Source: an uncultured Opitutia bacterium
GTDB lineage: Bacteria > Verrucomicrobiota > Verrucomicrobiia > Opitutales > Coraliomargaritaceae
Assembly: GCA_937136395.1 (NCBI GenBank)
Contig: CAKZOI010000039.1
Coordinates: 1 to 64,000 of the forward strand
Length of the DNA stretch: 64,000 nucleotides
Direction of reading: 5' to 3'
The position numbers and the translations under genes are program-made. Each line of letters opens with the position of its first letter. Within the stretch, counting starts at the first letter, position 1. The notes below the pieces were generated by a model. It did no database searches. It saw only the letters and a list, made by a program, of their open reading frames with translations, and had not been told where the DNA came from. Of the stretch, positions 38,421-46,512 are shown in pieces.

Positions 38421-38506
38421 CGATTAAGGCTCTTTGCGGGCGACTCATGCGCTACATTATTTTTGTGCACTCTAGGGATGTCGAGCAGAAAGGGGCACAT
38501 AGGTAA

Positions 38507-40051
38507 TTGCCCTGCTTGACCTTCAGCAAGGTCGCTAGCAATTTGCACGATGTGTTTGCTAACTTAACATGGATCGACGGCCTTATCGTGCTGCTCTACT
38601 TTGGAGCGGTCTTAAGTATCGGCTTCTATCAATCACGTAAAAGCGGCGACTCGGAGGACTTCATCACGGGCAGTCGACAAATGCCATGGCTCGCCGTGCT
38701 GGGCTCGCTAGTCGCTACCGAGGTGAGTGCGGCGACTTTCTTGGGCACTCCTGGCGCAGGCTTCTCGGAAAACATGAATTATCTACAGATGGGCGTCGGA
38801 TCCTTCCTCGCTCGTATCTTTATCGCCTTTTTCTTCATCGGAGCCTTCTACGCTGCCGAAAGCTTAACCATCTACGACTTCTTGGCGAAGCGCTTTGGCA
38901 ATCAGACGCGCTACGCCGCTTCCGCCTTTTTCATCATCACTCGCCTACTCGCATCGGCGGCTCGCTTGATGATCGCCGCGACAGGGCTCAGTCTCATTCT
39001 TGGCCTGCCATTTATCTGGTGCCTTGCTGCGTTCACCATTATCGCCATCGCCTATACGGGCAGCGGCGGCATACGTGGTGTTATTTGGACGGATGTGCTG
39101 CAAGCCTTCGTCTTTATTGGCTCTGGCCTAGTGCTCATCGCCTTCATCGTGCACAGTATCGGCTGGCAAACGATCGTCGATATCGGCAACGCCAAGGATC
39201 GATTTGAAATCTTCCGCTTCACACCAGAAGGTGAAGGAGTCGGTAGCTGGCTAAATGACCCCAAACTATTTTACATCGCCGTATTGTTTGGCTTCATCAG
39301 CACCACCGCGGCCTTCGGAACCGATCAAGATTTAACTCAACGTATGCTGACCTGTAAGGACGTCAAATCCTCACGACGCAGTGTCATTCTCAGTGGAGTC
39401 ATTTCAATCCCGATTGCAGCACTCTTCCTCTTTGTTGGCATTGCCCTCTTTGCCTATTATCAGGTAAATGTTGATCCTACGCTCCCTCAGCAAGTCGTAG
39501 ACGGCGTGAGCACCATTAAGGCTGACAAAGTCTTTCCTTGGTTTATCGCGAATGAACTTCCAGCTGGGCTACGCGGACTCCTGCTCGTAGGCGTGCTCGC
39601 AGCTGCCATGTCCAGCCTCGACTCTGCGATGGGAGCCCTTAGCTCATCAGCACTGGTCGACCTCTATCGCCCACTCGTGCCGAAAAGCGCACAGACGATT
39701 CCCGATATTTGGATCTCACGTGGATTTGTGGTTCTCTTCGGGCTGATTCTCTCATCAGTTGCCTGGGCGCTCAAAGATGCCAGCGGCTTTTTGTGGCTTA
39801 GTTTCCAAATCGTGAGTGTCACCTATGGAGCGCTTTTAGGCATCTTCTTACTTGGCTTGCTCACGAAGCGCGGTAGTGACGAAGGTAACTGGATCGCCAT
39901 GCTCAGCGGGGCTCTACTCTCCGCTACATTACTGACCTTAATCAAAATAGATATTATTCCACTTGGTTGGACTTGGCTCATCGTGATCGGCACCGCCTGG
40001 ACCTTCTGCTTTGGCTACTGCTACAAAGCAGGCGTCAAAAATACCTACTAA
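38507..40051 (+). CDS. Sodium:solute symporter (SSS family)
   Basis: About 514 residues with some 13 membrane helices. SSS family features include LVATEVSAATFLGTPGAGF in the second helix region, the conserved GGIRGVIWTDVLQAFVF and AAAMSSLDSAMGALSSSALVD in the later sodium-site helix. It probably imports a sugar, sialic acid or similar solute with sodium; the substrate cannot be read. The start is uncertain: the frame opens with TTG 38507 after AGGTAA, and a GTG (about 38549, before FANLTWIDGLI) would also give a complete first helix. Confidence 0.88.
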   Translation: MPCLTFSKVASNLHDVFANLTWIDGLIVLLYFGAVLSIGFYQSRKSGDSEDFITGSRQMPWLAVLGSLVATEVSAATFLGTPGAGFSENMNYLQMGVGSFLARIFIAFFFIGAFYAAESLTIYDFLAKRFGNQTRYAASAFFIITRLLASAARLMIAATGLSLILGLPFIWCLAAFTIIAIAYTGSGGIRGVIWTDVLQAFVFIGSGLVLIAFIVHSIGWQTIVDIGNAKDRFEIFRFTPEGEGVGSWLNDPKLFYIAVLFGFISTTAAFGTDQDLTQRMLTCKDVKSSRRSVILSGVISIPIAALFLFVGIALFAYYQVNVDPTLPQQVVDGVSTIKADKVFPWFIANELPAGLRGLLLVGVLAAAMSSLDSAMGALSSSALVDLYRPLVPKSAQTIPDIWISRGFVVLFGLILSSVAWALKDASGFLWLSFQIVSVTYGALLGIFLLGLLTKRGSDEGNWIAMLSGALLSATLLTLIKIDIIPLGWTWLIVIGTAWTFCFGYCYKAGVKNTY

Positions 40052-40200
40052 TGGACAGCTAGGAGGTCTGCAAAATCATTATGATCGTCGTCGAGCACTG
40101 GAGGAAAACGCTTGATCGCTGACATCATTAGCCAGCCCTTTGCGAACAGCAATGCACCGGCATTGCCCTCAAAATAAGCCATTTAATGGCGATGAACCAT

Positions 40201-40232
40201 AAAAAAAGCTCTGTGGTAAAAACCACAGAGCT
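40201..40232 (-). terminator. Rho-independent terminator after the Cys-repeat gene
   Basis: A perfect 11-bp stem AGCTCTGTGGT / ACCACAGAGCT (40207-40217 with 40222-40232) has a 4-nt loop, followed on the minus strand by a run of T. Confidence 0.92.
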
Positions 40233-40255
40233 CGAAAAATAGTAAGTGCTCAGAA

Positions 40256-40558
40256 CTACTTCTTAGCGCAGCAAGGCATCAATGGAGTAGATGCGACTGT
40301 CGTCGCAGGAACAGCTGCAGCGGCAGTTGCTTTTGGCTTATCGCACTCAGCTTTGTCCTTGGAGCACTCAGCTTTGTCCTTGGAGCACTCAACTTTGTCC
40401 TTGGAGCACTCAGCCTTGTCCTTGGAGCACTCAGCTTTGTCCTTAGAGCACTCAGCTTTTGGTTTAGCGTGTGCTTCGCCAGTGCCACAAGTGCCACAAT
40501 GTGCGTTTGCAGTCAAAGCCGCCGCGAACATAAGGAACGGAATAAGTAGTAATTTCAT
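40256..40558 (-). CDS. Small secreted protein with AECSKDK tandem repeats
   Basis: 100 residues: a signal peptide (1-19, ending LTANA), a CGTCGTGEAHAKPK segment, five copies of the 7-residue repeat [AV]ECSKDK plus a sixth variant AECDKPK (residues 35-76), an Ala/Thr-rich stretch and a CCAKK end. Each repeat adds one Cys, and the 21-bp DNA units are nearly identical, so copy number can change by slippage. It is probably periplasmic and may bind metal through its thiols; no family is recognised. It has its own terminator and is divergent from the tRNA-dihydrouridine synthase gene. Confidence 0.75.
   Translation of the reverse strand: MKLLLIPFLMFAAALTANAHCGTCGTGEAHAKPKAECSKDKAECSKDKAECSKDKVECSKDKAECSKDKAECDKPKATAAAAVPATTVASTPLMPCCAKK
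40331..40456 (-). repeat. 21-bp coding tandem repeat (six units)
   Basis: Six 21-bp units encode five [AV]ECSKDK copies and one AECDKPK. Units differ by single bases (for example the GTT/GCT change giving VECSKDK), which points to recent expansion. Confidence 0.9.
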
Positions 40559-40683
40559 AATATAATGATGATGTTAGGTTGAAGAATGTTATTGTTTCAA
40601 ACGCTAGATTTAGGTTTGAACAAGGGTTAGAACGATCGAGTGTCGACATTATTCCCAAAATTACAAGCTTCACTCAATATATT

Positions 40684-41685
40684 ATGCTTCCTTGGTTCGA
40701 TAACGGGAATTTCCCGCTCTACTTGGCGCCGATGGCTCGGTTTACCGACATCGTCTTTCGTCAAATGTGCAAAGAACAAGGCGCGGATGTCATGGTGACC
40801 GAATTTGTGCAAGCAGACGCATTGAACCGCAACGACCCCAAACTCTGGGAAACCGTCGACTTCACCGAAGAGCAGCGCCCGATGGGGGTCCAGATATTCG
40901 GCTCAAACCCAGCTTCAATGGGGCAGGCGGCCCGCTTACTCACCGACCGCCTACGCCCAGACTTTATCGATATCAACTTCGGCTGTCCAGCGGATCGAGT
41001 GATCTGCATGGATGCGGGTTCTTCCATGCTTCGAAATCCAAAAAAGCTAGGTCAAGTCACCGCAGCAGTCGTCCAAGCAGTCCCCGAAACTCCAGTCACA
41101 GTCAAAATACGCACAGGCTGGGATGACGATACCATTGTCGCCAAAGAGGTCGGCCATATCGTCGAAGGCGAAGGCGCACAAGCACTAGCGATCCACGGAC
41201 GCACCAAAGTTCAAGGCTATAGTGGAGAGGCCAATTGGCCCATCATCGCCGAGGTGGCTGAAGAACTCACCATCCCAGTCATTGGCAACGGCAACATACG
41301 TGCCGCGGAAGATGTGATCCGGATACGCGAGCAAACAAAGTGCGCTGGCCTCATGATTGGCCGCGCGGCACTGGGCTACCCATGGATTTTTCGCGACATC
41401 AAGCACTACCTCGCACATGGAGTCGTTCCCGATCCACCTAGTATACCAGAACGTTGGGAAACGATTATTCAATACACGCGTCGTATGATGGCTCGCCCCT
41501 TTCGCGAACAAAAACACAGCGACCTCCGTTGGATGCGCCCAAAGTTGATAGCGCTGACTAAATCAATGACTGGTTCGCGCAAAATACGCGGCGCACTAGG
41601 CACCGTCCATCAAATCGAAGATCTTGAGCGCATCGCCGCCGAACACACCCAACTCTACCACGACGCCCCATTATCCGAAAGCTAG
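40684..41685 (+). CDS. tRNA-dihydrouridine synthase (DusB-like)
   Basis: 333 residues. A flavin enzyme that reduces a uridine in tRNA to dihydrouridine. Motifs: [21 protein letters not shown] at the FMN site, VQIFGSNP, the catalytic Cys in [27 protein letters not shown] and [15 protein letters not shown] 40684 ([11 protein letters not shown]) is used; the frame continues 35 codons upstream without similarity to the family. The usual 'GAGAALL' after the Cys is AGSSMLRNP. It heads a same-strand run with the phosphatase and PHP genes. Confidence 0.9.
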   Translation: MLPWFDNGNFPLYLAPMARFTDIVFRQMCKEQGADVMVTEFVQADALNRNDPKLWETVDFTEEQRPMGVQIFGSNPASMGQAARLLTDRLRPDFIDINFGCPADRVICMDAGSSMLRNPKKLGQVTAAVVQAVPETPVTVKIRTGWDDDTIVAKEVGHIVEGEGAQALAIHGRTKVQGYSGEANWPIIAEVAEELTIPVIGNGNIRAAEDVIRIREQTKCAGLMIGRAALGYPWIFRDIKHYLAHGVVPDPPSIPERWETIIQYTRRMMARPFREQKHSDLRWMRPKLIALTKSMTGSRKIRGALGTVHQIEDLERIAAEHTQLYHDAPLSES

Positions 41686-41707
41686 CCAACGCATCCTCAA
41701 TAGCTAA

Positions 41708-42169
41708 ATGAACAAAATACTCTTTTTATGCATGGGCAATATCTGCCGATCACCAGCAGGGCATTGCGTGCTGCAACATCTCGTCAATGAAGCAGGCTTG
41801 AGTGATCAGTTTGAAATCGAGTCTGCTGGAACGATTGGCTTTCATGTGGGCAGTCCTCCCGATCAGCGCATGCAGCAAACGATGCGAGCACGTGGAATCC
41901 CTGTCATCGGACACTCAAAGCAACTCAGCAGTCAAGACCTCAAATACTACGACTTAATCTTAGCAATGGATGAAGACAATCTCGCTGGGGCACGTGGCCT
42001 AGATCCAGATCAAAACTATCAGAGTAAGATCAAGCTGTTCTGTGAGTATTGCACCGAGCATACCGAAACGGAAGTGCCAGACCCATATTATGGAGGGGAT
42101 CGCGGCTTTGAGCACGTGATGGATCTCATCGAAGACGGCTGCCGCAATTTGCTAAAATCGCTGACTTAA
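41708..42169 (+). CDS. Low-molecular-weight protein-tyrosine phosphatase
   Basis: 153 residues. The P-loop CMGNICRS (Cys8 to Arg14) and the general acid in [16 protein letters not shown] define the family; the length is normal. Substrate (phosphotyrosine proteins, or possibly arginine phosphate) is unknown. It starts 22 bp after the dihydrouridine synthase and ends 15 bp before the PHP gene, so the three are probably one operon. Confidence 0.93.
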   Translation: MNKILFLCMGNICRSPAGHCVLQHLVNEAGLSDQFEIESAGTIGFHVGSPPDQRMQQTMRARGIPVIGHSKQLSSQDLKYYDLILAMDEDNLAGARGLDPDQNYQSKIKLFCEYCTEHTETEVPDPYYGGDRGFEHVMDLIEDGCRNLLKSLT

Positions 42170-42184
42170 TTTTATATAAACAAG

Positions 42185-43006
42185 ATGCACATCGACTGCC
42201 ACATGCACACACCTCTTTGCGGACACGCCATCGGCGCGCCCATTGAGTATGCACGGTTTGCCAGAGGCAAGGGCTTCGATATGATCACCTTCACCTGCCA
42301 CATCCCAATGGATTGGGATGCCTTCGGCCAAACAGGGATTCGCATGCGCCTCGATCAACTCGATCAATACCGCGACCTGATCCACGAGACCGCCGAGCAA
42401 ATGAAACCCGAAGGCCTCGAAGTGCTCTGTGGGATCGAGGCCGAAGTCTATCCCGACGAGGCACACATGGAGCCCATGGATAAAATCCTTACTGGCTACC
42501 AATGGGACTTCGTGCTCGGCTCACTACACGCACATTGTAGAAGCTACATTGAGTGGCTTAAAAAGCACAAAGTCAAAGACGACAAAATGATCGCAGACTG
42601 TTACTTTCGCCACCTTATCGACGGCGTGTATTCTGGGCGCTACGACAGCATGTCGCACCCCGATGTGATTCGCACTTATGGGGTCGTCGACCACTTCATC
42701 CCTGAAGAGCACGAAGACGTTATCCGCGACTTTTTAGCCGCGATTGTCGAGCAGGGCATCTGCATGGAAGTCAATACGAGTGGGCTCAACAAAGGTGCAT
42801 ACGAAGTTCACCCAGACCCGCTCATCTTAGACTGGGCCAGTAAGCTTGGAGTCAAACTCACGATGGGCTCCGACTCGCACCGCCCCGACTCGATCGGTCA
42901 ACATTTTGATTGGATTCAGCCCCTCCTTCGGAAGAAAGGCTTTACCGAGCTCTACTACTTCCGTGATCGAAAAAGGCACGAAATCGACATGCCTGATGCA
43001 ATGTAA
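42185..43006 (+). CDS. PHP-family phosphatase (histidinol-phosphatase HisJ/K-like)
   Basis: 273 residues. A metal-dependent PHP fold: the HxH motif in [51 protein letters not shown] and a final [12 protein letters not shown] provide the metal ligands. The closest known function is histidinol-phosphatase of the HisK/HisJ type, but PHP enzymes have other phosphoesters as substrates too. It ends 18 bp before repeat copy C. Confidence 0.8.
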   Translation: MHIDCHMHTPLCGHAIGAPIEYARFARGKGFDMITFTCHIPMDWDAFGQTGIRMRLDQLDQYRDLIHETAEQMKPEGLEVLCGIEAEVYPDEAHMEPMDKILTGYQWDFVLGSLHAHCRSYIEWLKKHKVKDDKMIADCYFRHLIDGVYSGRYDSMSHPDVIRTYGVVDHFIPEEHEDVIRDFLAAIVEQGICMEVNTSGLNKGAYEVHPDPLILDWASKLGVKLTMGSDSHRPDSIGQHFDWIQPLLRKKGFTELYYFRDRKRHEIDMPDAM

Positions 43007-43024
43007 GCGCGCTAGTGGTTCGTA

Positions 43025-43110
43025 TGGAGGGCGGTGCTCCGTCACCGCCGCCGAGATACCCTGAAGATGCGCTTGCACGACGCGCTTGCGACAGAGCGCA
43101 ACCCTCCAGA
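43025..43110 (+). repeat. Dispersed two-hairpin repeat, copy C
   Basis: 86 bp: TGGAGGG ... CCCTCCAGA ends, left hairpin GGCGGTG-CTCCGT-CACCGCC, right part CGCTTGCG-ACAGAG-CGCAACC. It fills the gap between the converging PHP gene (18 bp) and the GNAT gene (4 bp after its end). Confidence 0.9.
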
Positions 43111-43114
43111 GTGC

Positions 43115-43621
43115 TTACTTCGCCGCCTTCGGAATTCTAAGGATGGCAATCACCAACCCTCGCTTCGTGCCGTGAACATCTGCAATGTCAGTAAGATGCC
43201 CCGCTGGCTTGAAACCAAAGCGCTGATTCAAGCGCTTCGTCGCTTCATTGTGATCGAAATACATGCTAAGCAAATTCTCGACTCCCAAGCTCGGGCAAGC
43301 GGCGATCATCTTTTGTTTTAACAAAGTTCCGATCCCCTTCCTCTGCGCCGACAAGCGAATATAAGTGCTGATTTCAGCGGTTTTATCATAGGCTGGTCGC
43401 CCACCATAAAACGACGACAAGTAAACACAGCCGACAACACACCCAGACTCTTCGGCAACCCATATAGGACGCTTCGCTGGATCAAATCGGCGAAACCATT
43501 CGATCCGATCTTCAACAGTAATCGGCACTGTATCCGCTGTCGATTTACCAGACGGTATCGATTCGTTATAGATTTCGATTATGGCAGAAAGATCTGCTTC
43601 CACTGCATCGCGTATGATCAT
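43115..43621 (-). CDS. GNAT family N-acetyltransferase (PAT/Bar-like)
   Basis: 168 residues. The acetyl-CoA site AQRKGIGTLLKQKMIAA and the N-terminal IRDAVEADLSAIIEIYNESI mark a GNAT of the phosphinothricin acetyltransferase-like group (WVAEESGCVVGCVYLSSF, SVYFDHNEATKRLNQRFGF-type end; here SMYFDHN). Substrate unknown. It lies 6 bp downstream of the cytidine deaminase gene and is probably in its transcript. Confidence 0.88.
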   Translation of the reverse strand: MIIRDAVEADLSAIIEIYNESIPSGKSTADTVPITVEDRIEWFRRFDPAKRPIWVAEESGCVVGCVYLSSFYGGRPAYDKTAEISTYIRLSAQRKGIGTLLKQKMIAACPSLGVENLLSMYFDHNEATKRLNQRFGFKPAGHLTDIADVHGTKRGLVIAILRIPKAAK

Positions 43622-43627
43622 GTAGCT

Positions 43628-44515
43628 TCAAAGTGCCTCCATGAGGATGGTCTCCATCGAGAGATGACTCATTCGACTCAATAACGACTTAGAAAAGGAC
43701 TCTTGCGAGCTCAAACTCGTCACCAACTTAGCATGCACACAGCGACTAATCGCATCCTCACGGCTACTCGAAAAGTTGCGTTGATTCAAAGCGCACACAA
43801 GTGCGGACACCGTCGGATTAAACGCGACGCTCTCAGCAGTGCGCCCGGAAAAAGTAGTGCCATTGATACATTGCAAAGCGACTCCCTCGGGCGCAGCCGT
43901 GTATGGAGTATAACTCGCCTTCGCCGCTCCCACTGCAATCGCTTCCAAGTCGTTACGAATCAGACCAACCGGTTCAAGCGCGCATTCTGGGCTATCCATC
44001 AAACTAGCGCCTTTGCGACGAGATTCACCGAACGCAGCAGGCAACAAACTTGAGAGATCAAGGCGCTTTCCTTCAAAGTGAATCGATAACTGGTCCGCAT
44101 TCGGCAACTCCCACAAAAATTGACGACAATGCCCACAAGGTGCCGCCGAAACGACGAGATGATGGAGCGCCGCCTCCCCATGCATCCATGCGTTCAATAC
44201 TGCCGACTGCTCCGCATGTAAACTCGCGCTCAACGGCACGCCAATAAACTCAAGGTTCGCCCCTAAATAGAGTCGCTTTGAAGCACCCACAGCAATCGCT
44301 CCAACAGAGAAGCCCGAAACTGGAGCCATGGAAAACGCCCTTGCAAGCGGCAAAAGTTGCTCAGCTAAGTCCAAGGGAGCACCGGTAAAATCTTTCAAAC
44401 AGCCATCAAAATCGGACGAACCGAGTTGCTGCAGTATCGACGCTCGATCGATCAGAGACACATCGCGCAGCAAATCATCTTCATTTAAAAATTCGAATGG
44501 CATCATTGTAGCCAA
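43628..44515 (-). CDS. cdd: Cytidine deaminase, two-domain type
   Basis: 295 residues, the E. coli Cdd length (294), with an N-terminal catalytic domain and a C-terminal pseudo-catalytic domain. Zinc and catalytic motif HAEQ (100-103, Glu102) and PCGHCRQF (Cys127, Cys130) are intact. The second domain (YTPYTAAPEGVALQC onward) has no zinc motif, as in E. coli. Deaminates cytidine and deoxycytidine for pyrimidine salvage. The start could be MATMM (44515) or the Met five codons on. Confidence 0.93.
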   Translation of the reverse strand: MATMMPFEFLNEDDLLRDVSLIDRASILQQLGSSDFDGCLKDFTGAPLDLAEQLLPLARAFSMAPVSGFSVGAIAVGASKRLYLGANLEFIGVPLSASLHAEQSAVLNAWMHGEAALHHLVVSAAPCGHCRQFLWELPNADQLSIHFEGKRLDLSSLLPAAFGESRRKGASLMDSPECALEPVGLIRNDLEAIAVGAAKASYTPYTAAPEGVALQCINGTTFSGRTAESVAFNPTVSALVCALNQRNFSSSREDAISRCVHAKLVTSLSSQESFSKSLLSRMSHLSMETILMEAL

Positions 44516-44610
44516 TCTTCAAAAGCCTACCCCGCGTGAGCAATGCCGAAATACACAGAACCCTCGATGTAACTGAAACGTTACCCACGAATCACAGTCT
44601 AGCCCCGAAA

Positions 44611-45030
44611 TTATTTAATAAAGCGTATCGTAAACGGATACGTGTAGCTCGTGCCCTCACTCGCCTTAATCGCTGCAATAATCGAATAAACAATATTCAC
44701 GACCACAAGCACCATGAGCATAAAAATCCCGACAACCAACAATACCAATATCCCTGAGATAATCATATAAATCGTCATCGAAATCTGAAAATTCAACGAC
44801 TCCTTGCCACATTCATCAACAAACGGATCCTCCTCCTTCTTCATCAACCAGATAACCAGCGGCCCTAAAATATTACCAGCAGGCACTCCTAAGAGCTGCA
44901 CCAAACTGAGTAAGTGACATAACATGCCCATTGTATTGTCGCGTTTTTCTTCAACAGGAGACTCGGCTTCCTGGGCGCCTACAGCAACCTCCTCCGCTAC
45001 TGGATCATTATTTTCACGCTGATTTTCCAT
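44611..45030 (-). CDS. DUF4870 family membrane protein
   Basis: 139 residues. A charged N-terminal part (MENQRENNDPVAEE) is followed by three or four helices with MGMLCHLLSLVQLLGVPAG, NILGPLVIWLMKKEEDPFVD and ESLNFQISMTIYMIISGIL, which define DUF4870. Function unknown. ATG 45030 is chosen over a longer frame because the N-terminal extension would be unrelated to the family and reaches the lysA promoter region. Divergent from lysA by about 120 bp. Confidence 0.85.
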   Translation of the reverse strand: MENQRENNDPVAEEVAVGAQEAESPVEEKRDNTMGMLCHLLSLVQLLGVPAGNILGPLVIWLMKKEEDPFVDECGKESLNFQISMTIYMIISGILVLLVVGIFMLMVLVVVNIVYSIIAAIKASEGTSYTYPFTIRFIK

Positions 45031-45151
45031 AATGCCACGATAATTTAAGCAAGCGACCGAAGCGTGCAATCTACAAAACCGCGATACGACATTTAACTTC
45101 AATCTCACATCGCGCTTGCCAGCGATGGCGAAGCGCATTTCCTCTCACCGC

Positions 45152-46420
45152 ATGGCAAATAGCACACAGCCCCGCTTTCTCGACTACACCACGGCCCGCA
45201 CGGTCGCCGATCAGTTCGGCACACCCGTCTATGTTTACGACGAAGCCACATTAAAAACAAACGCCGCCGCCGTACTCGCATTCCCCAATGCATTTGGGCT
45301 CACCGCGCGCTATGCCATGAAGGCATCGCCAAATGCGGCGATCCTACAGATCTTCCGTAAAGCAGGTCTCCAAATCGACGCCAGCTCGGGCTACGAAGTG
45401 CGCCGAGCCATCGCAGCAGGCTACGAGCCCTCGCAAATTAGCCTCAGCACGCAAGAACTCCCCGAAGATTTCGCGGAGCTCTATGAAGCTGGCCTCGAAA
45501 TCAACGCCTGCTCACTCAACCAACTCGAACGCTTCGGAAAGGCTTTCCCTGGCCGCACTATCGGCGTGCGTTTCAATCCTGGCTCAGGCTCTGGAGGCAA
45601 CAATCGCACCAACGTCGGCGGGCCCGCATCCAGCTTCGGCATCTGGCACGAGTGGATCGATAAAGTGCAAGCCATCGTCGCTCAATATGATTTAAAGGTC
45701 ATCCGTATCCACACGCATATCGGTTCTGGCAGCGATCCCGCAGTCTGGCAAAAAGTCTCAGGCATGAGCCTCGACCTCGTGCGCCAATTCCCCGATGTTG
45801 TCGCGCTCAACCTAGGCGGCGGCTATAAAGTTGCCCGCATGGCCAACGAAGTCGGCACTGATCTGCAAGAATGTGGTGCACCTGTTGCTGAAAAATTCCG
45901 CGAATTTGCCACAGAGACCGGTCGTAAAATTCGACTCGAGATTGAACCCGGCACCTTCCTGCTCGCCAACGCCTGCTCCATCCTATCCAAAGTGCAGGAC
46001 ACCGTTTCCACAGGTGCCGACGGCTACGAGTTCCTAAAGCTTGATACCGGCATGACCGAAGTGCTTCGCCCATCGATTTACGGCGCACAACACCCGATCT
46101 ACATCCTTCAGCCCGAAGCGGCGACTACGACGCAAGCCTACATGATCGCAGGTCACTGCTGCGAGTCTGGCGACATCCTTACCCCCGCACCAGGCGACCC
46201 CGAACTCCTTGCGACACGCGAACTCCCTGTTGCTCAAATTGGTGATCTTTGCGTGATTGATGGTGCCGGTGCCTATTGCGCCGCCATGTCGACCAAGCAC
46301 TACAACTCCTATCCAGAAGCCGCTGAGATCATGCTCGCCGCCAACCAGAAGCCACACCTCATCCGCAAGCGCCAAGCACCCGCAGACTTGTGGGCGAATG
46401 AAGTGAGCTACGAAGGGTAA
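45152..46420 (+). CDS. lysA: Diaminopimelate decarboxylase-like PLP enzyme
   Basis: 422 residues of the alanine-racemase-fold group IV decarboxylases. PLP lysine in YAMKASPNA (Lys57), [27 protein letters not shown] for the phosphate and [11 protein letters not shown] for the substrate carboxylate; the CESGD motif is diagnostic for diaminopimelate decarboxylase. It should make lysine from meso-diaminopimelate. Some segments ([21 protein letters not shown]) look like a divergent LysA subgroup, so a related diamine substrate is not excluded. Repeat copy D begins 4 bp after the stop. Confidence 0.85.
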   Translation: MANSTQPRFLDYTTARTVADQFGTPVYVYDEATLKTNAAAVLAFPNAFGLTARYAMKASPNAAILQIFRKAGLQIDASSGYEVRRAIAAGYEPSQISLSTQELPEDFAELYEAGLEINACSLNQLERFGKAFPGRTIGVRFNPGSGSGGNNRTNVGGPASSFGIWHEWIDKVQAIVAQYDLKVIRIHTHIGSGSDPAVWQKVSGMSLDLVRQFPDVVALNLGGGYKVARMANEVGTDLQECGAPVAEKFREFATETGRKIRLEIEPGTFLLANACSILSKVQDTVSTGADGYEFLKLDTGMTEVLRPSIYGAQHPIYILQPEAATTTQAYMIAGHCCESGDILTPAPGDPELLATRELPVAQIGDLCVIDGAGAYCAAMSTKHYNSYPEAAEIMLAANQKPHLIRKRQAPADLWANEVSYEG

Positions 46421-46424
46421 TTGC

Positions 46425-46511
46425 TGGAGGGCGGTGCTCCGTCACCGCCGCCGATACACCTTTGACGATCCGCTTACACGACGCGGTTGCGACAGAGCGC
46501 AACACTCCAGA
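46425..46511 (+). repeat. Dispersed two-hairpin repeat, copy D
   Basis: 87 bp: TGGAGGG ... CTCCAGA ends, left hairpin GGCGGTG-CTCCGT-CACCGCC, right hairpin GGTTGCG-ACAGAG-CGCAAC (outer pair partly mismatched, CACTCCA). It fills the whole gap between the converging ends of lysA (4 bp) and mutS (1 bp). Confidence 0.9.
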
Positions 46512-46512
46512 A

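Noticed and set aside
38686-39207. Long frame (173 residues) inside the sodium symporter gene
   Set aside because: Same strand as the symporter but another frame; its Arg-rich sequence is an artefact of membrane-protein codon use.
40149-40166. Hairpin GCAATGC-ACCG-GCATTGC after the SSS gene
   Set aside because: No T-run follows on either strand, so it does not qualify as a terminator.
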